From Tillus elongatus (taxonomy: Eukaryota; Arthropoda; Insecta; Coleoptera; Cleridae), in assembly GCA_964006375.1 (NCBI GenBank), contig OZ023270.1, positions 55,844,536 through 55,908,535 of the forward strand: a stretch of DNA of 64,000 bases. Reading direction: 5' to 3'. A program made the translations under genes and the position numbers. Shown here piece by piece: positions 11,830-24,999 of this stretch (position 1 is its first letter; every line of letters begins with the position of its first letter). Below the pieces are notes generated by a model that was not told where the DNA came from, searched no databases, and worked only from the letters and a program-made list of their open reading frames with translations.

Positions 11830-12600
11830 GCATTGGAAGGTTATATATTATCCATAGACTAAATTTAAAATAAAAACGTTTATTTAGTAGATAAAGTAGG
11901 TTACGTTATGTATTAAAACTTAATTCGCTAGTTCAACGCACTTGCTTCGTCCCAACGTTTATATATTTTCAATATTTTTTGGTATAACAGTTTGAACCAC
12001 ATTTAAGTACTGCCTAACTATATCACCTAAGCATATGGACGAACAAAGCAAACAATTAATAGCGTATTTCTCACAGGAAATCCGGAAGTAGGAGACCAGG
12101 TGATAAGTCAAGGGTCATAAATCCTTCCAGTTAAACTGGATTGTCCTCTGTGACAGGTGGACTATAGTACCTAAGTAATCAGTCGCAAGCATCAGGGGGA
12201 AAATGCTAACAAGGAAAATTAAACTGGCCTACAATTTCCCACAAGAGATTTCTATGTAATTTGATGGCAAGTAGTTATAATGAAGTGGCTACATTCTTCA
12301 CAAACATTAACGAACATGCTTTGACCTCTTAATAATTCTTAATAAGTAAAATAATTGTAGATGTAATTTAGTCGACTTTTCAAAAATAAGCGATTTCTGT
12401 TATAAACCGATTACCGGAATTCCGCTTCAATTTCAAGTTATTCTACAGGTGAGTGATTGAAACCGGCCATTAGAGAGATTGGAGCTGTCAACAATTGTAA
12501 CGAAGTAGATATTTTCAGAACAGTTCTAGATATTAAAAGTGACTGTTCGAAAATAAACATAATATAAATCACACGGGTAAAAATTCTACGCAGGTAAAAT
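11830..12600. other. No gene seen; short family A-like motif
   Basis: AT-rich. Around 11,928-11,962 the phrase TTCGCTAGTTCAACGCACTTGCTTCGTCC resembles (with mismatches) the family A inverted-repeat arm, so a decayed family A end may be present. Nothing else is recognised. Confidence 0.35.
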
Positions 12601-12639
12601 AATTATTCTATCATTAATATTTCTTAACAAGTACGCATT

Positions 12640-13830
12640 TCGAATTATCGCGGCAGATTAAAAACATATCTGCACAAGATAAGGATAAGGTATCTACCAC
12701 CGATTAGGATTTTTCAGCCGGTGACTGGAGCGACAATAACGACGAGCGGCAAAAAGAGTTAACCGTTTGCCGTAGCGTAGTCAAGTTTATAGCTTAAGTT
12801 CCGCATCAGTGAATTAAAAGTCCGCTTGTTTATATTATAACAAAGTACTAGGATACAGTATCGTCCATCCCGTTGTTGTATAGAACAATTTTACTCTAGT
12901 AATTCTTCCGAATATAGTCTAGGTAAGAACCTTTTAAGTTTTTCTGATTGTATTTATATATAGCGAATTTTCGGATATTTTCTCAGATCCGTGTGTCTCT
13001 CCGGTGACATCGAAATCGTTGGATCGAGCGTAATCTCCTTCCGTTTCCATATTCTATTATTGTTGGCGTTCCGTAAAACATTCGGAAGGTGATGTTGTAG
13101 CTAACACAGACTTTTCGAGTGCATTACGTACGACCGTTCTGATTCGACTCTGGTCTGGACGCTGTAAGTACACAAGCAGGCTTAGGTCGAGTTAGTACGC
13201 GGCAATATCCTTCTACAGGGTGTTCCCCTATAATCGTTCCCGTTCCTTATCGACGCCCCGACGTCGAGGCGCTTGATCTCGCGATACCGGCTTCGACGGA
13301 TATATGCCATTTAGTTATTTGAGGAGTGTTTTTCCAATCGACCCATTTAACGGCTGCATCCACGAGTCTTAAACCACAGTAATCGGAGTTTCGGCCCGCG
13401 TGTCTTCCGTATTTCTTCTCCGTGGGAAATAATTAATTTTGTTGGCTCGTCATCAGTGATATAATTTGTTTTAGGATAAATTAACGTAATAAGTACCATT
13501 CAGATTGTAAAAATATCAATCAATTGTAACGTATCATTAGGCAGTAAATAGTGTAGAAAGTATATTCAATATATATTATAATCGCAAATAAATCTGCTAC
13601 ACCTATACAGACTTTCAGAAGGTCAGGAAAATATCGGGGGAGCGATTAAAGCCCGCAACCTCGGAGGTATCTATACGGCCTGTTATATCATAGGCTACCG
13701 GACCCTCTCCACAGAGCTATCCAGTCACTCTGAGCACCGTGACCAGAGTCTTGTGACGAGGTCGCAGACATCTTCGCAGGGAGTAAACCCTTTCAAAATC
13801 TGGCGCCCGAGACCGTTCCCGTAAACCCGT
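12640..13830 (+). mobile_element. Possible LTR with primer-binding site
   Basis: A CpG-containing segment, less AT-rich than its surroundings, carries an AATAAA signal near 13,587. Its end is followed at 13,801 by TGGCGCCCGAGACCG. That phrase resembles a retroelement primer-binding site: its first ten bases match the 3' end complement of a lysine tRNA. This could be a decayed or solo LTR plus leader. No gag or pol sequence follows and I could not define the LTR start or a partner LTR, so the call is tentative. Confidence 0.3.
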
Positions 13831-13993
13831 TGATCTGTTCCACTAAATAATTCACCCCGTGAACCAAGGCCTCGTTACACATTAATTAGGTTCTATAAAG
13901 TTGCCAACGATCATAACGTAATAAAATATTTTCAAGATTGCGCCAGTTTTACAAATACCGGAAGTTGAGATCATCTTCCCTATATTATATATA

Positions 13994-14021
13994 GTTTAGA
14001 ACAGCCAAATGGAATAAATTC
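13994..14021 (+). repeat. Fragment of mariner (41.9 kb type) terminal repeat
   Basis: The phrase GAACAGCCAAATGGAATAAA matches the terminal inverted repeat of the intact mariner at 41,927-43,960, directly next to family A copy 3. Confidence 0.6.
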
Positions 14022-14053
14022 AGTATTTCAATTATTGCGCATATTTATAAAAA

Positions 14054-15140
14054 AACTCTGGACGCAGCAATTGCGTTATGGTAGTGAATTTTCATAAAAA
14101 TGTTTTTAATAGCAAATATGTTTTTTTAAGAAAACAGGCATCAAATTTGGTTGCCAGTATAATCTATATACTTACTAGAAACAATGTGCCATGCTTCATC
14201 AAAATAACTTTATTGTTTGAAAATGTATAAAAATTTCCGAAAGTAAACTTAAATTGTTCCAGAAAAAACTGGTTTCCTGGTCAACCTTATAGGTTAAAAG
14301 CAAATTGAGCTATTCAAATTTGAAGCATTTAATGAAAATTCGCTACCATAACGCACTTGCTGCGTCCCGAGTTTCTTTTCTTATAAAGATGTATTATATT
14401 TCGATGGAAAATGCAAAAATGCAATAACATAGGGCGTGTTCGATTAAAAAAAAAAGGGGAAATTTAAATCACCAACGACTTATGGGCCACCCTGTAATTG
14501 TGAAAATATTTTTTAAGATGTAGCTCAAGACACACTATAATTAATGTGTACAATTTTTTTTCGTAACTTGCATAATGGATGTATTGAGCTTTAATGATTT
14601 TTTACGAAAATTCGACAAAAATGATATAACATTAAACCATAACCTCTATAGCCAACTCTACTGCCAAAGCATCAGAGAAAGGGTCTATTTGAAATGAATT
14701 TTTTGGGAACATTTTAGTAAAATGAAGGACAATGACGATTAAAACCAAGAGTTCAGGCTTTGTAAAACATTCTTCTTGAGACATTTTCTTTCCACAGCTT
14801 ATATTACTTTCAGGTTCATTGCCTAAATATTACCAATTTTGACGTTTTAAATCGCGACTTTGACGTTTTGAGGAAAACCAAAATTTATTTTACTTTAAAT
14901 ACCTGTAACTTTTTTATGCTTTAACCTACAGAGCTAAATTTTGGTAGGTAGCTTACATATAATGATATAAACCCGTGTACCATTTTTTTTGAATGAAAAC
15001 ATATAAAAATTGAAACTGACCCCGGATATGGGTTCTAGGGGTCCTAGTTCGCGCTCGTTTGTAAAAATGTTTTCAAAATTCAAAAGTGTGGTTATCCCCA
15101 TTAGTAAATTTTTTCTACGAAAATTCACTAAAAACCTAAA
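14054..15140 (+). repeat. Family A repeat, copy 3 (TA core lost)
   Basis: Inverted-repeat module 14,057-14,372 (GGACGCAGCAATTGCG ... CGCACTTGCTGCGTCC), the 'caccaacgacttatgggcc' block, the long middle, then a deletion that removes the 141-bp unit and the (TA)n core. The right segment follows directly (GAAACTGACCCCGGATATGG, to the CATTAGTAAATTTT block). Confidence 0.85.
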
Positions 15141-15144
15141 CACG

Positions 15145-15700
15145 TCAATTTTAGATAAAAAAATGACAACCTGCAACGTGAAAGCTTAATCCTTACATTC
15201 AACCCCCTTTGAGTGACAGTTGTAACCCCAAAAATTTTAAATAGTAAAAAGTGGCTTGCGACACCTCATTTGAAAGATATCTTTATTATCTATTCAAAAA
15301 TGCTATGGTTTTACATTATAGAAGAGTGCTGCAAATTGAATCATAACTTCCACATAGCTGTGATACTTTATTCTCTTCAAAAAGAAGTCTTCATGGAACG
15401 AATTTAGGGTCCATGACTTGACCACAAATAAAATATTCGCTTTTTCGTGCCCACAAACCTTTGAAACGTTATATTGCTTGAGTTTAAACAAAAAAATGTC
15501 AATTTTCAACAAATCCCCTATCCGCTGAAACGATGTTACTCAAAACATCTCAAGCTTTCCCTGGTCGGGCACTAACTGGATATCAAATTAGAAAATGATA
15601 TATCAATTCGTTCGGAAGTTATTGCTATTAACAGACAGACGAACAGACCGACAGACCGCCCGACCGACAGACAAAAAAAATTGTTTCAGGATCAAGTTTA
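15145..15700. other. No gene seen
   Basis: AT-rich stretch with an ACAGACAGACGAACAGACCG-type short repeat near 15,630-15,670. No recognisable gene. Confidence 0.45.
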
Positions 15701-15971
15701 CTATACGTTTTAGATGTCTCACATGGCTTTTTCATTATCCACAATATGGTTTTGGACCGTGGAATGGTGTTGTTGCTGCCCTGTTTAAAAGTCTATCTGC
15801 TTCCTCATTTTCTTCAACGCCTTGATATCCCACATCCCTCTTTGTTGTTCGTAACCAGTTGCTTAAAGAATGTTTTGCCATCACAGGTCGGTTTAGATCT
15901 TGTTTTGAAAGATTTCTTAGTCTTTAGTACTGCCTGGCTCTCTGAGATGTAGATCTTTCTATTACTGGATG

Positions 15972-15974
<3 letters not shown>

Positions 15975-16046
<72 letters not shown>
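15975..16046. repeat. (TA)n array inside LINE RNase H region
   Basis: 72 bp of TA between two RNase H-derived segments of the LOA/R1-like LINE. Confidence 0.97.
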
Positions 16047-16050
<4 letters not shown>

Positions 16051-16399
16051 GATTCATAGGAGGAATTTATGCTTGGCAGATGGTGGGAGTTTTTCCCAGG
16101 GACTTAGCGAGTCTGAAGTTAGTTGGATTAGACCAGTCTGTATACCATACGAATGAGTTGTTTGTCAGCTTTTTACTGTTTCTGTCCCATGCTTGGTGCT
16201 AACTTATGACCACCTCAAATGGGCATATAAAGTCAAGTTGAACTGGCATTTGATCTGTTTTTTTGGTGAGCGACTACAATGGAATAATTTACAGAATCTT
16301 CAAGTGGCCAACACATGCTCCTGGTTTGAGTTTGTTTGCGTGAAATAGTCCCGGCGCACTTGGTGCTGCCTCTTTCTTCACGCATATTTGCAGTGGAGT

Positions 16400-17440
16400 C
16401 AGATTCAGCACTCAGCATTGCTTCTATTTCAGCTGTAGGGCATGGTACTGTCACGAAGTGACTAATCCTTGAGGGATTATCTAGCTTGATTAGAAACAAT
16501 TGCGGCCGTGTAATAAACTGCAATTACCATTTGCAACAGCTGGAATATTCGCATACGTTTTCAGTAGAATAGTACGCGGAGATCCGGCCGTCAAACAAAA
16601 TACGTAGTATGGGGGGCAAGCTGCGAACGGCGGAGGATATTAGCCGGAGAGAACGGAGACAGCAGGCAGTTCTAGAGTCACCGCGAACAAGCGAGTACGT
16701 CGGCAAGTACGTGGAATTGTAAAGTACGTGATGTTTAAGGAGAAGGAGCCCGCATCAGGGAGAGAACAGTATTCCAGTAAGCAGAAACATTAGCGAGGCC
16801 GCCGATTCACGAGGACACCGCCGCAGCGTTTGTTTAGTGAACATCGTCACCGGAGAGTACCCTACGTAGGTGAAAGACTAATACTATTTAGCGAGCCCGT
16901 GGTAGAAACTAGGCATCTTAGAGGGGACCGTTTCTTCCCTGTCTCCGTTGGCGGGCTGCTCGGGAAGTTGCGGTTCCCCGGGATCGCGGAGGCATTCGGC
17001 CGCACGATGGTGTTGAGTCGTCCCTGTTGTAGTGATTGCATTATCGGGGACAGTCAAAAACAACCCTTCGGGTGGTCACCCCCCGTGTTCCTGTGGGAGG
17101 ACCGTAACCAGGATATTCCTGGGCTGTGGTATATTCGTATTGCAGCGACTGCGCTGTTCCGGATCGAAGCAGCCGGGCGGCGCCTGGCGCCCCGTGCTGT
17201 TCGCGGCCCCGTGCGGAGGGGGTGTAAATCCGGGAACAGGAGTGGGCATCTTCCGCACCGAACTATATTTTAGTACGCAGCTAGCTTAACTTGATGTAGT
17301 GTTCGACACACCGTGTATGCTGCATGCCCGCTTGGGAACACCCGCTATTATTCACTACCTTGCTACCAACCCGCACCGCTCAAACCTTGCCGCTTTAACC
17401 GCTTTAACTAGTATTAACCCCGGCCACCCCAAGTGGCCGT
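16400..17440. other. GC- and CpG-rich insertion in LINE
   Basis: A block of roughly 1 kb, visibly GC- and CpG-rich in an AT-rich neighbourhood. It separates the LELTGSM and GHLKIL parts of the LINE. Open frames exist (for example 16,830-17,273 plus) but show no known domain and are expected by chance in GC-rich DNA. It might be an inserted LTR, a retroelement 5' region or a CpG island. The boundaries are approximate. Confidence 0.5.
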
Positions 17441-17773
17441 CGCAGTACCATAGATCCTGTCAATTCAAGACAGATCAGACTCTGCAATTTATTGAATTTG
17501 CTTTGTGCTGAAGCTTGTTTCGTTTTTCGGCACCATATTATAGATGCATATATGACCTTTGCTTTAACCACAGTTTGGTATATCCAATATAGTCTCGTGG
17601 GATTCAGCCCCCATCCCCTTCCTACGAGTCTAGGGCAAGTTCAGATTACCATTGTAGCTCTCGAAAGAGTTTTTTTCAAACGTGCGTTTCAGTTCAGTTT
17701 TTGATCTAAGAATATCTTTAATATTAACTTATTGGGAAAATTGTATCCATGTTTCATTCAGAGAGGGATTTTT

Positions 17774-18115
17774 TTAATTTAGTCTCCGTCTTCTCGTGAA
17801 TGGGACAAGAGCCGTCTTAAGATGATTGACATTAAGGCACCCTGTCGCACACCAAGCCGTTACTGTATTTAGGGCTGTTTCCATTAGACTGGATGTTACA
17901 GCATCATGCCTGCCCTTTACTGTTATGACAACATCATCTTCGTATCCTTGGACTATAAATCCTGCTTCGCTCATTGTAGTCATAAGTTTACTAAGAAACA
18001 GCGACCACGGCAGAGGCAATAGGATTCCTTGCGTTGCGTTGGTTTCATTTGTAGTAGCTGTGATAACACGGCTTTTGAACATTGACTCAATACAATTTAC
18101 TATGGGAAATTCCAC
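17774..18115 (-). pseudogene. LOA/R1-like RT fragment
   Basis: 113-residue open stretch of the LINE at 15,720-18,770. GYEDDVVITVKG corresponds to the YADD catalytic block (Ala to Glu) and LNVNHLKTALVPFTRRRR is the conserved segment after it. The substitution in the catalytic box and flanking stops mark it as dead. Confidence 0.8.
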
Positions 18116-19013
18116 TTTTTATTCCTGTATGGTCGATTTGGTGGCTTCATATGAGGTTTTGTTAAAGGCACCCTCTCCGTCAATGAATGCACTAATGGCT
18201 ACTTCTTTGGCCACAATTTTTTTTTATACCCTTCACTAAATAGTGCAGGAAAAGTCGATGTACCCGCCTCATACGCGTATCCTTGTACATGGACCGTTTT
18301 CTTGCAAGGGTTTCGATTTTAATGTATTGATCTAATGCCTTCTCCGTGGTCTTTGGGAGAAAGGTTGTGAGGCGATGCGGCGTTAGTATTTTGCTTTGTC
18401 CATCGTGCGACGTCCTGTTTTTGGTATGAACACCACCTCACTTTATGCCTGCAGAATATAGCCTAGGATGAAACTAGCTCTGAATATTCGTTGCAGGTGG
18501 GGTTTTAATATGTTAAAACCCGCTGTAGCAAGGCTGGAAATATGCCTTCTTTGCCAGGGATTTGTAAAGTTTGACACTCTCTATCATCGCTCATTTAATT
18601 TTGTTAATGTCGCTTTGACTATTTTGCTAAGCAGTTAATATCGTTTGGAATGGATGGCCGCCTTTTGGTATGCTTAATTGAAATGTCAGAAGTGGGAAAA
18701 GCCGCTAACCGGTATCGCTTGGATGAATGTGGTTGTACTGCTCACGATGTCGAGCGAAAGATTCACTCCTCAGTTTCCCAACGCTCCGTGATTAAATTTT
18801 GCTTGTGAAGGCGTGACGTCGCCCGAAGTTTTGCAGGATTGACAGCATAATACGGGAATGAAACACTGTCAAAGCCTTCTGGGTCTGGCTTACACAAGAA
18901 GTTTAGGAAATGCGTTGAAGGGGTTGGAAATAGGAGGCACGCCATTCGTGACCCTACTAAAGGCGACCGTTTGAGGGTTTCCGAAATTTCCACTGAGGTC
19001 TAACTATTTATTG

Positions 19014-19194
<181 letters not shown>

Positions 19195-20580
19195 CGGGCC
19201 AGGAGCCCATTTTAGATAAGTACAAAAAGAAAAAATATATACAATAAAAGCAGTTAATAAAGCATACAAAATGGTTACAAGTTAGACAAAATGAAAAAAA
19301 AATAGGCAATATAGGCAACAAATATTAGGTACCGATTAACTGAACTTACAAAGTGACAGCTGTTTTAAGAAAACTGATGTTCTTGTGAAAAAGTCAAGTT
19401 CATCTGACAATTTGTTGGCCAACACTGAACATCTAATCAAATAAGAGTTGTGACTGTAGTTGGCACGATGAAAAGCGGACAGGAAAGAACTCTTTGAACG
19501 AGTTACTCTTGGTGGATCAAAGAAGTTGATCATAGAAAGTAAGTTAGGACAAGATATCTCGTAGTTAATTATATTATAAAAAAGTTTAAAATCTTTTTGT
19601 TTGCGTCGAACATCAAGAAGCATGATATTAAAATATGTTAGTAAATCATCGATACCACTACAGTCATGGTGGCTTTTGAAAGCAAGACACTTTAAAAACT
19701 TGCACTGTACTTGTTCAAGACTGACAGAATGACATGCATAGTTGGGAGACCATACAGAAGAGGCATATTCAAGATCAGGACGTACAGGAGAAAAATAAAG
19801 AATTTTAACAGATCTTGGTGAAATCAGAGGTACATCTTTTAATAAATCCAAGCAACTTCAGAGAAATAAATGAAAAAGATGAATCAAATGCAACACCCAA
19901 ATCTCTAACTAATTCAACAGACTTCAATGGTACACCGTTGATGTAATAGGTATGTTCAAGTCTGTTCCTTCCTCTATAAAAAGAAATTGATTGGCATTTA
20001 GATGGATTGAGTTCCATCCCATTGTTAAGACACCAGCTTATTAAGTTGTCAATGTCGTACTGAATCTTAAAAAAGTCTGAGGGACTTGTAATCCCGGAAA
20101 ATAATTTTAGATCGTCAGCAAACAACAAAAATCCACAATGAGAAAAACACCCATGAATATCATTAATGAAGATATTAAATAGCAAGGGCCCCAAGTGAGA
20201 ACCTTGTGGCACACCAGACAAAACCTTTATCCCATTGGACATAAAATTCCCTATCCGCACCACCTGATATCTGTCAGAAAGGTAACTACCTATTCAGCTG
20301 AGAAGAGGGTCGCCAATACCAAACATATGTAGCTTATGGATTAAGAGGTTATGGTTCACTCTGTCAAAGGCCTTGGAAAAGTCGGTATAAACAGAGTCAA
20401 CCTGAACACCCGCCGCCAAGGACTCCGACAAGTAGGCACTGTACACCAACAGGTTTAGGTCAGCAGAACGACCTGATATAAATCAATATTGCTGGTCAAT
20501 GATTGAACCTCTAAGGAGAGAAGTAATAGTCTCACACAGAAGATCCTCAAAAATTTTAGGAATTAGGTTATGAAAGTACT
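19195..20580 (-). mobile_element. Jockey-like LINE, 5'-truncated
   Basis: Minus-strand RT through 3' end. VYTDFSKAFDRVNHNLL (motif A, near 20,390-20,340) and SGVPQGSHLGPLLFNIFIND (motif B, near 20,220-20,165) lead to LLFADDLKLFSG (motif C, FADD, near 20,120-20,090). Then come LNPSKCQSISF and VRDLGVAFD, and the C-terminal domain at 19,851-19,336 (YASSVWSPNY, LDVRRKQKDFKLFYN). Catalytic boxes are intact, but stops (near 20,480 and 20,290) and a frameshift at about 19,850 inactivate it. It starts at 20,580, next to a mariner remnant, and ends in a long (TAAA)n tail. Jockey-like is the closest fit; the clade is not certain. Confidence 0.85.
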
Positions 20581-20689
20581 CAAGCAGTTTCCGCAAAGTG
20601 TGTGCCTGATGGATTTTTCGTCTGTAAACTGCAGAACACGTTTTCAGATCTGTGAGCAGTTCTCAGCACGGCTTGGGGAGGGGAAGCAT

Positions 20690-21230
20690 TTTTGAATAAA
20701 TTCGTCTCGACCTTATCACAGGTGGGTACATTGCTACATGCCCAGGGGTAAAGTGTCGCGAAATAAAAGTGAAGCAACTCCAGTAAAAGCAAAGACTAAT
20801 GTCTGCTGGCAAGGAGTTTGAGATTTTGTATTTGAGCGTGAAATTTTGTACATAGATTTTTTGCAAGAACGTTTTACCATCGATGTAGCGTACTACAGCG
20901 ACCTTTTGAGTGAGGGTAAACTTGCTTATTGCCGAAAAAGACGCGACCGACCAAAGCGAGACGTATTTCTTCTTACGACAAAGCCCTCTCATTAGACCAA
21001 ATAGATTGCACACCACAAGAACAATCTCCCCACAGTCCTGATCTATCGCATTGCAATTTTTTTCGTATCTATGGGACACTCAAAGATGCGTTGGAGGGAG
21101 CCGATTTTCTATTGACGACGGAATAGAGTAATTCGTGCGCAGTTGACCACTGATATAACCTTATTCATTTTACGGCGATGGCATTACACAGCTTCCGATA
21201 TTCTGGGTAAAAGTTTCGTTTATATTTGAT
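20690..21230 (+). pseudogene. Mariner transposase remnant
   Basis: Frames in succession: VHCYMPRGKVSRNKSEATPV (near 20,725), LYIDFLQERFTIDVAYYSDLL with breaks (near 20,850-20,910), GKLAYCRKRRDRPKRDVFLL (20,925-20,985), KARRISSYD (the 'HDNARPHKAR' block), then HSPDLSHCNFFRIYGTLKDALEGADF (21,030-21,110), which is the final catalytic block of classical mariner transposases (SPDL.PCDF). The order is right but frameshifts and stops are frequent. This is a different lineage from the DD41D elements at 42-46 kb. Confidence 0.7.
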
Positions 21231-21239
21231 CCACCCCCG

Positions 21240-22250
21240 TATTTTCATATTGGCACATTATATTTCAGCCGCCTAACATTTCACCCCTCTCTGTAGATTG
21301 CTTGGCCGATGGAGTAATTTACTCAGCTATAGATGTTCAACTGTGAAGTGCAACCTTTTCTCTAATGGAGCATGTAATTAAAAACCTACTTATTATTATA
21401 TCACTGGTGGGTTCGCGAATGGAGCAATGAATTCCGAAAAGATAGGATTCATTATCTGAATAACACCCATTCTTTTATCTGACAGAGGTTCGACATTACT
21501 TACAGCCCGCAACCGACTGTCTCTGAAAATACGATGGGCGGCGAAATAAGCGGGCCAAGGAAGGAACTTTTTAAGGTTATTTTATTACACTCTCTGATAT
21601 GGAGATCCTAATAGTATATTCCTGTGAGCTATAAGAGTGGTTTGTAAAAAGCTTACGTAAATATGCTATAAATGCTATAAAATTCATGTGATTACGTAAA
21701 ATTTAAAATATTTAGCACAATTTAATAATGAAACGATTTAATACAGAAAAGTTATATTACTTTTGGTCTTAAGCAATGCTTTATGGTCAGTATTATAAAA
21801 AATGTGTTTAATTTCTAAACTAATTACCTTAAAGTAGAGGGTTCTTCGGTGAAGCGGAAAAATGCTAAAGGTTTGTTATCTATTTGATGTTTAGGTGAGG
21901 GCGCTAAACTTAATAATAAATTGTCAGTCATTCAATACAATGTAGTGAACATTCAGGTGTGTGTGTGTGGAAGGAATTGACTTCAGACATTACGTCCATT
22001 GGCCACAAAAATCTGCAGTAAATTTGTACCATTGTTATATCTATACATTATTATAAAAAGCGATTCTCCTTCAAATATATTTATAATTTGCAGCATGGAT
22101 ATCAATACTTACAGCAATAGGGAGGGTTAAAGCGATAGACGTACCTTTATGTGTAAGCTCTTACAGAGTATGACTATTTCTAAATGGCTATAGCATAAGC
22201 AATATTTATCTTCTAACATATCAATTTTGTCAAAATATAAATGTTTGTGT
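21240..22250. other. No gene seen
   Basis: AT-rich, with stops in all frames and no recognised repeat. Confidence 0.45.
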
Positions 22251-22454
22251 TTTTACTTATTATTAAGGATAGAAACAAAGGATACTCGCTTCTCGCCCAG
22301 GTGTCCTTCAGGGCATTTTTTTAACAAACAACACTGGACAGCTAATGACATGGGATAAAAAACAATAGGTGAGACAGTAGGAAAACTAAATTTATATTAA
22401 TATTATTCTTAACCAAGGCTAATACTAAAATACACATATAGAGAAATAGCAAAA

Positions 22455-22790
22455 TTAAATTTCGATTTTTGTATGCCGAATGAATTTTATAAGTATATTA
22501 TAGATTTTCAGGCTATTTGTACAAATAAGTGGAGGAAACTCTACTCCTGCATCTTTGAGTTCTTTCCAGAGTTGTTTACGTATCGGGTTATACAAACTGC
22601 ACTGAAACATGAGGTGTTCTAAAGTTCCTAGGTAACTGTTGTCACATGTAAAATAAGGATTGTTACTAATGCCTATTTTATGTAGGTGTTGTGGACAGCA
22701 GCCGTGATTCAGCTTCATTCTGGGAATTATAGTAGTATAGTACCTTGGCATAATAAATTCGTCAATATGTGGATTTTTTTTAGGCAACAT
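22455..22790 (-). pseudogene. I-like LINE C-terminal domain
   Basis: 111-residue open stretch of the LINE at 22,256-24,090. It contains the conserved HL.KIGI..NP and EHLMF.C pattern found downstream of RNase H in I/Jockey-type LINEs. Confidence 0.75.
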
Positions 22791-23291
22791 TGGATGAATA
22801 AGTGTAAATCAATTAGTTGTTTTGTTAACAAACTCATGCCAAACACTTTCCCACGTTTCTCTTATTCCAAATTTAATTTTTTGATTTACATCGTCAGCGG
22901 TAATCCAGTGTATTATTTTGTTTGGACTTTCAATAGATTCTTTAGCTAGTTTTTTAGCTATTTCGTTGCCTGCTAGTCCCGTGTGCTTTTTTATCTACAT
23001 AAATATGACTCGATTACCACCATCCTCTATCGACTGATACAGACTGTTAATGTCACATATTACTGGATTTTTGCCATGTTTGGTGTAATTTTTAAGTGAA
23101 AGCAGAACTGATTTGGAATCTGATAAAATTAGATAAAATTAACATTTTGTTTTCAATTGACCATTGAAGTGCTTCATACAAGGCATATGCCTCCGCAGTG
23201 TAAATAGATGCTATATTATTTAATTTAATTTCTTTGGTATCTACCGTCTTGGGAATAAAAAGCACAGCCGGTCCCAGATAACGATTTTGAA

Positions 23292-23525
<234 letters not shown>

Positions 23526-24399
23526 TTGTCAAACTTTTCCAATGTTACTTTATGTATGGAACGATTTAGAGATGGAAAAATGGTGTAATTTGGAAATATT
23601 ATATCTATTTTGTGCATTTTTGGATAGAGTAGGGTAAATATTGGGATTTTGTCTTTTGGAACAATCGCGTCAGCAAAGTGCATTGTGTTGCCGTATGCAT
23701 CAACCAAGGGAGGATTTTTTTTTTTTTGACCAATAAGTATTAGACAAGCATTCAAGAAAAAGCCAATATAATACCTTTAAACGTAATGGAAAATAGTGTC
23801 GCCATTCGATAACTAGTTTTTTGGCCAAAAATGCCCTTCTTAAGTATATCGGTGGTTCCTGGCTTTCCACCAGGACCGCATTATTTGGTGATGATTTCAA
23901 CGCACCAATACATATTTTAATTGCTTTCGTCTGTATTGAACATTCAGGTGTGCATCGTGCTTTCTCTGTTAAATCGTTTGATAAAAATGACTGCACGACA
24001 ACTTTGAGGAGGTTATTTCGCTGTCGGTTGCATATTCCCCGTCTTGGGCGGGTGCAGTTTATTAATGCAATTTACTATGGGTAGAGAAGTTTGAAGAAAC
24101 TGGGTCCTCATAAAATCTAAAACACAAAGGAACAACAAAAAGTGTTAGAACGCCAGAAAACATTGATTTGGTTCACCTGCCATAACACGCCATCCAAAAA
24201 GTTATGCGATTAAACATGCATTAACATTGAATATTAGTGAACCGTTGATCGGTAAAATCTTACATAAGGCTTTGAGTTTTCACCCCCTATAAAATTCAAA
24301 TCGTTCATGAAGTTTTCACCCCTATAAAATTTAACTTTTTCACGAATGAAAAGATGCTGATTTGGTTTGTCGCAACAATTTTTATCAATAAATGTTACA

Positions 24400-24970
24400 G
24401 TACTTGGATGGTGAAGAAATTAATCCACCATATATTTATGTCAGACGAAGCCCATTTTCACCTAAACGGCTAGGTATATAAGCAGACTAGTCGATATTGG
24501 AGCACTGAAAACAGACTTCAGTTAAACGGGAAACCGTTGTATAGTCCCAAGTCCGGAGATAGCGGTATGGTGTGCAATTTTATCGGACCATTTTTCTTCA
24601 AGACGATCGACGAAAGGCTATTACCGTTACTGCAGTTCGTTACACACAAGCATGGCCACAATATTTTTGAGGCATGAGTTGGTTTAAGTCATACTACTTT
24701 TGTGTCTATAAATATTTCCAAACCATATCACATCCAAAAATGGGGATATTGTGCGGCCGGCTGGATCTCCTGATTTGTCCGCTTGTGACTTTCTTCTTTG
24801 TGGTTTGCTTCAGAGCAAGAGCAATGTGTATGTCAAGCGACCGCAAACATTACCGGAACTAAAATTAAATATTCAAGAACAAGTTGCCCGTATTAGACCA
24901 AAAATTTTACGGCGAATCATGAAAAAATTTATGAGTAAGACTACAAGAATGCGTAAATCGTAATTGTGCC
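24400..24970 (+). pseudogene. Mariner-like transposase remnant
   Basis: MSDEAHFHLNG (first catalytic Asp, near 24,438), SRYWSTEN, LNGKPLYSPK, IGPFFFKTIDE (24,580-24,610), a break, then WGYCAAGSPDLSACDFLLCG (third catalytic block, 24,740-24,800), KSNVYVKRPQTLPELKLNI and ARIRPKILRRIMKKF to a stop at 24,961. The pattern matches a widespread arthropod mariner-like group (SDEAHFHLNGYVNKQ). The second catalytic block is lost and stops are present, so it is inactive. Confidence 0.8.
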
Positions 24971-24999
24971 CACCTGTCAAGTGTTATATAAAAAGATTA

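Larger units (their letters stand above)
15720..18770 (-). mobile_element. LOA/R1-like LINE with RNase H, broken
   Basis: Degenerate LINE read from high to low coordinates. RT N-terminal part (18,770-18,240): frames include HISSLATAGFNILKPHLQ and EVVFIPKTGR. Motif A region reads SAFIDGEGAFNKTSYEA (near 18,200-18,150). Motif C region is degraded to GYEDDVVITVKG (17,970-17,930). Connection: WGLNPTRLYWIYQTVVKA near 17,600, then TKQASAQSKFNKLQ and LELTGSM near 17,450. After a GC-rich insertion come GHLKIL (near 16,300), VWYTD (RNase H start, near 16,150), a (TA)n array, and GVEENEEADRLLNRAATTPF (RNase H end, 15,830-15,770). The EGAF(D)NTS-type motif plus RNase H points to the LOA/R1 group. Many stops make it inactive. 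Confidence 0.7.

Noticed and set aside
16830..17273. 147-codon frame in the GC-rich block
   Set aside because: Overlapping long frames on both strands are expected in GC-rich DNA; no domain or start context is recognised.
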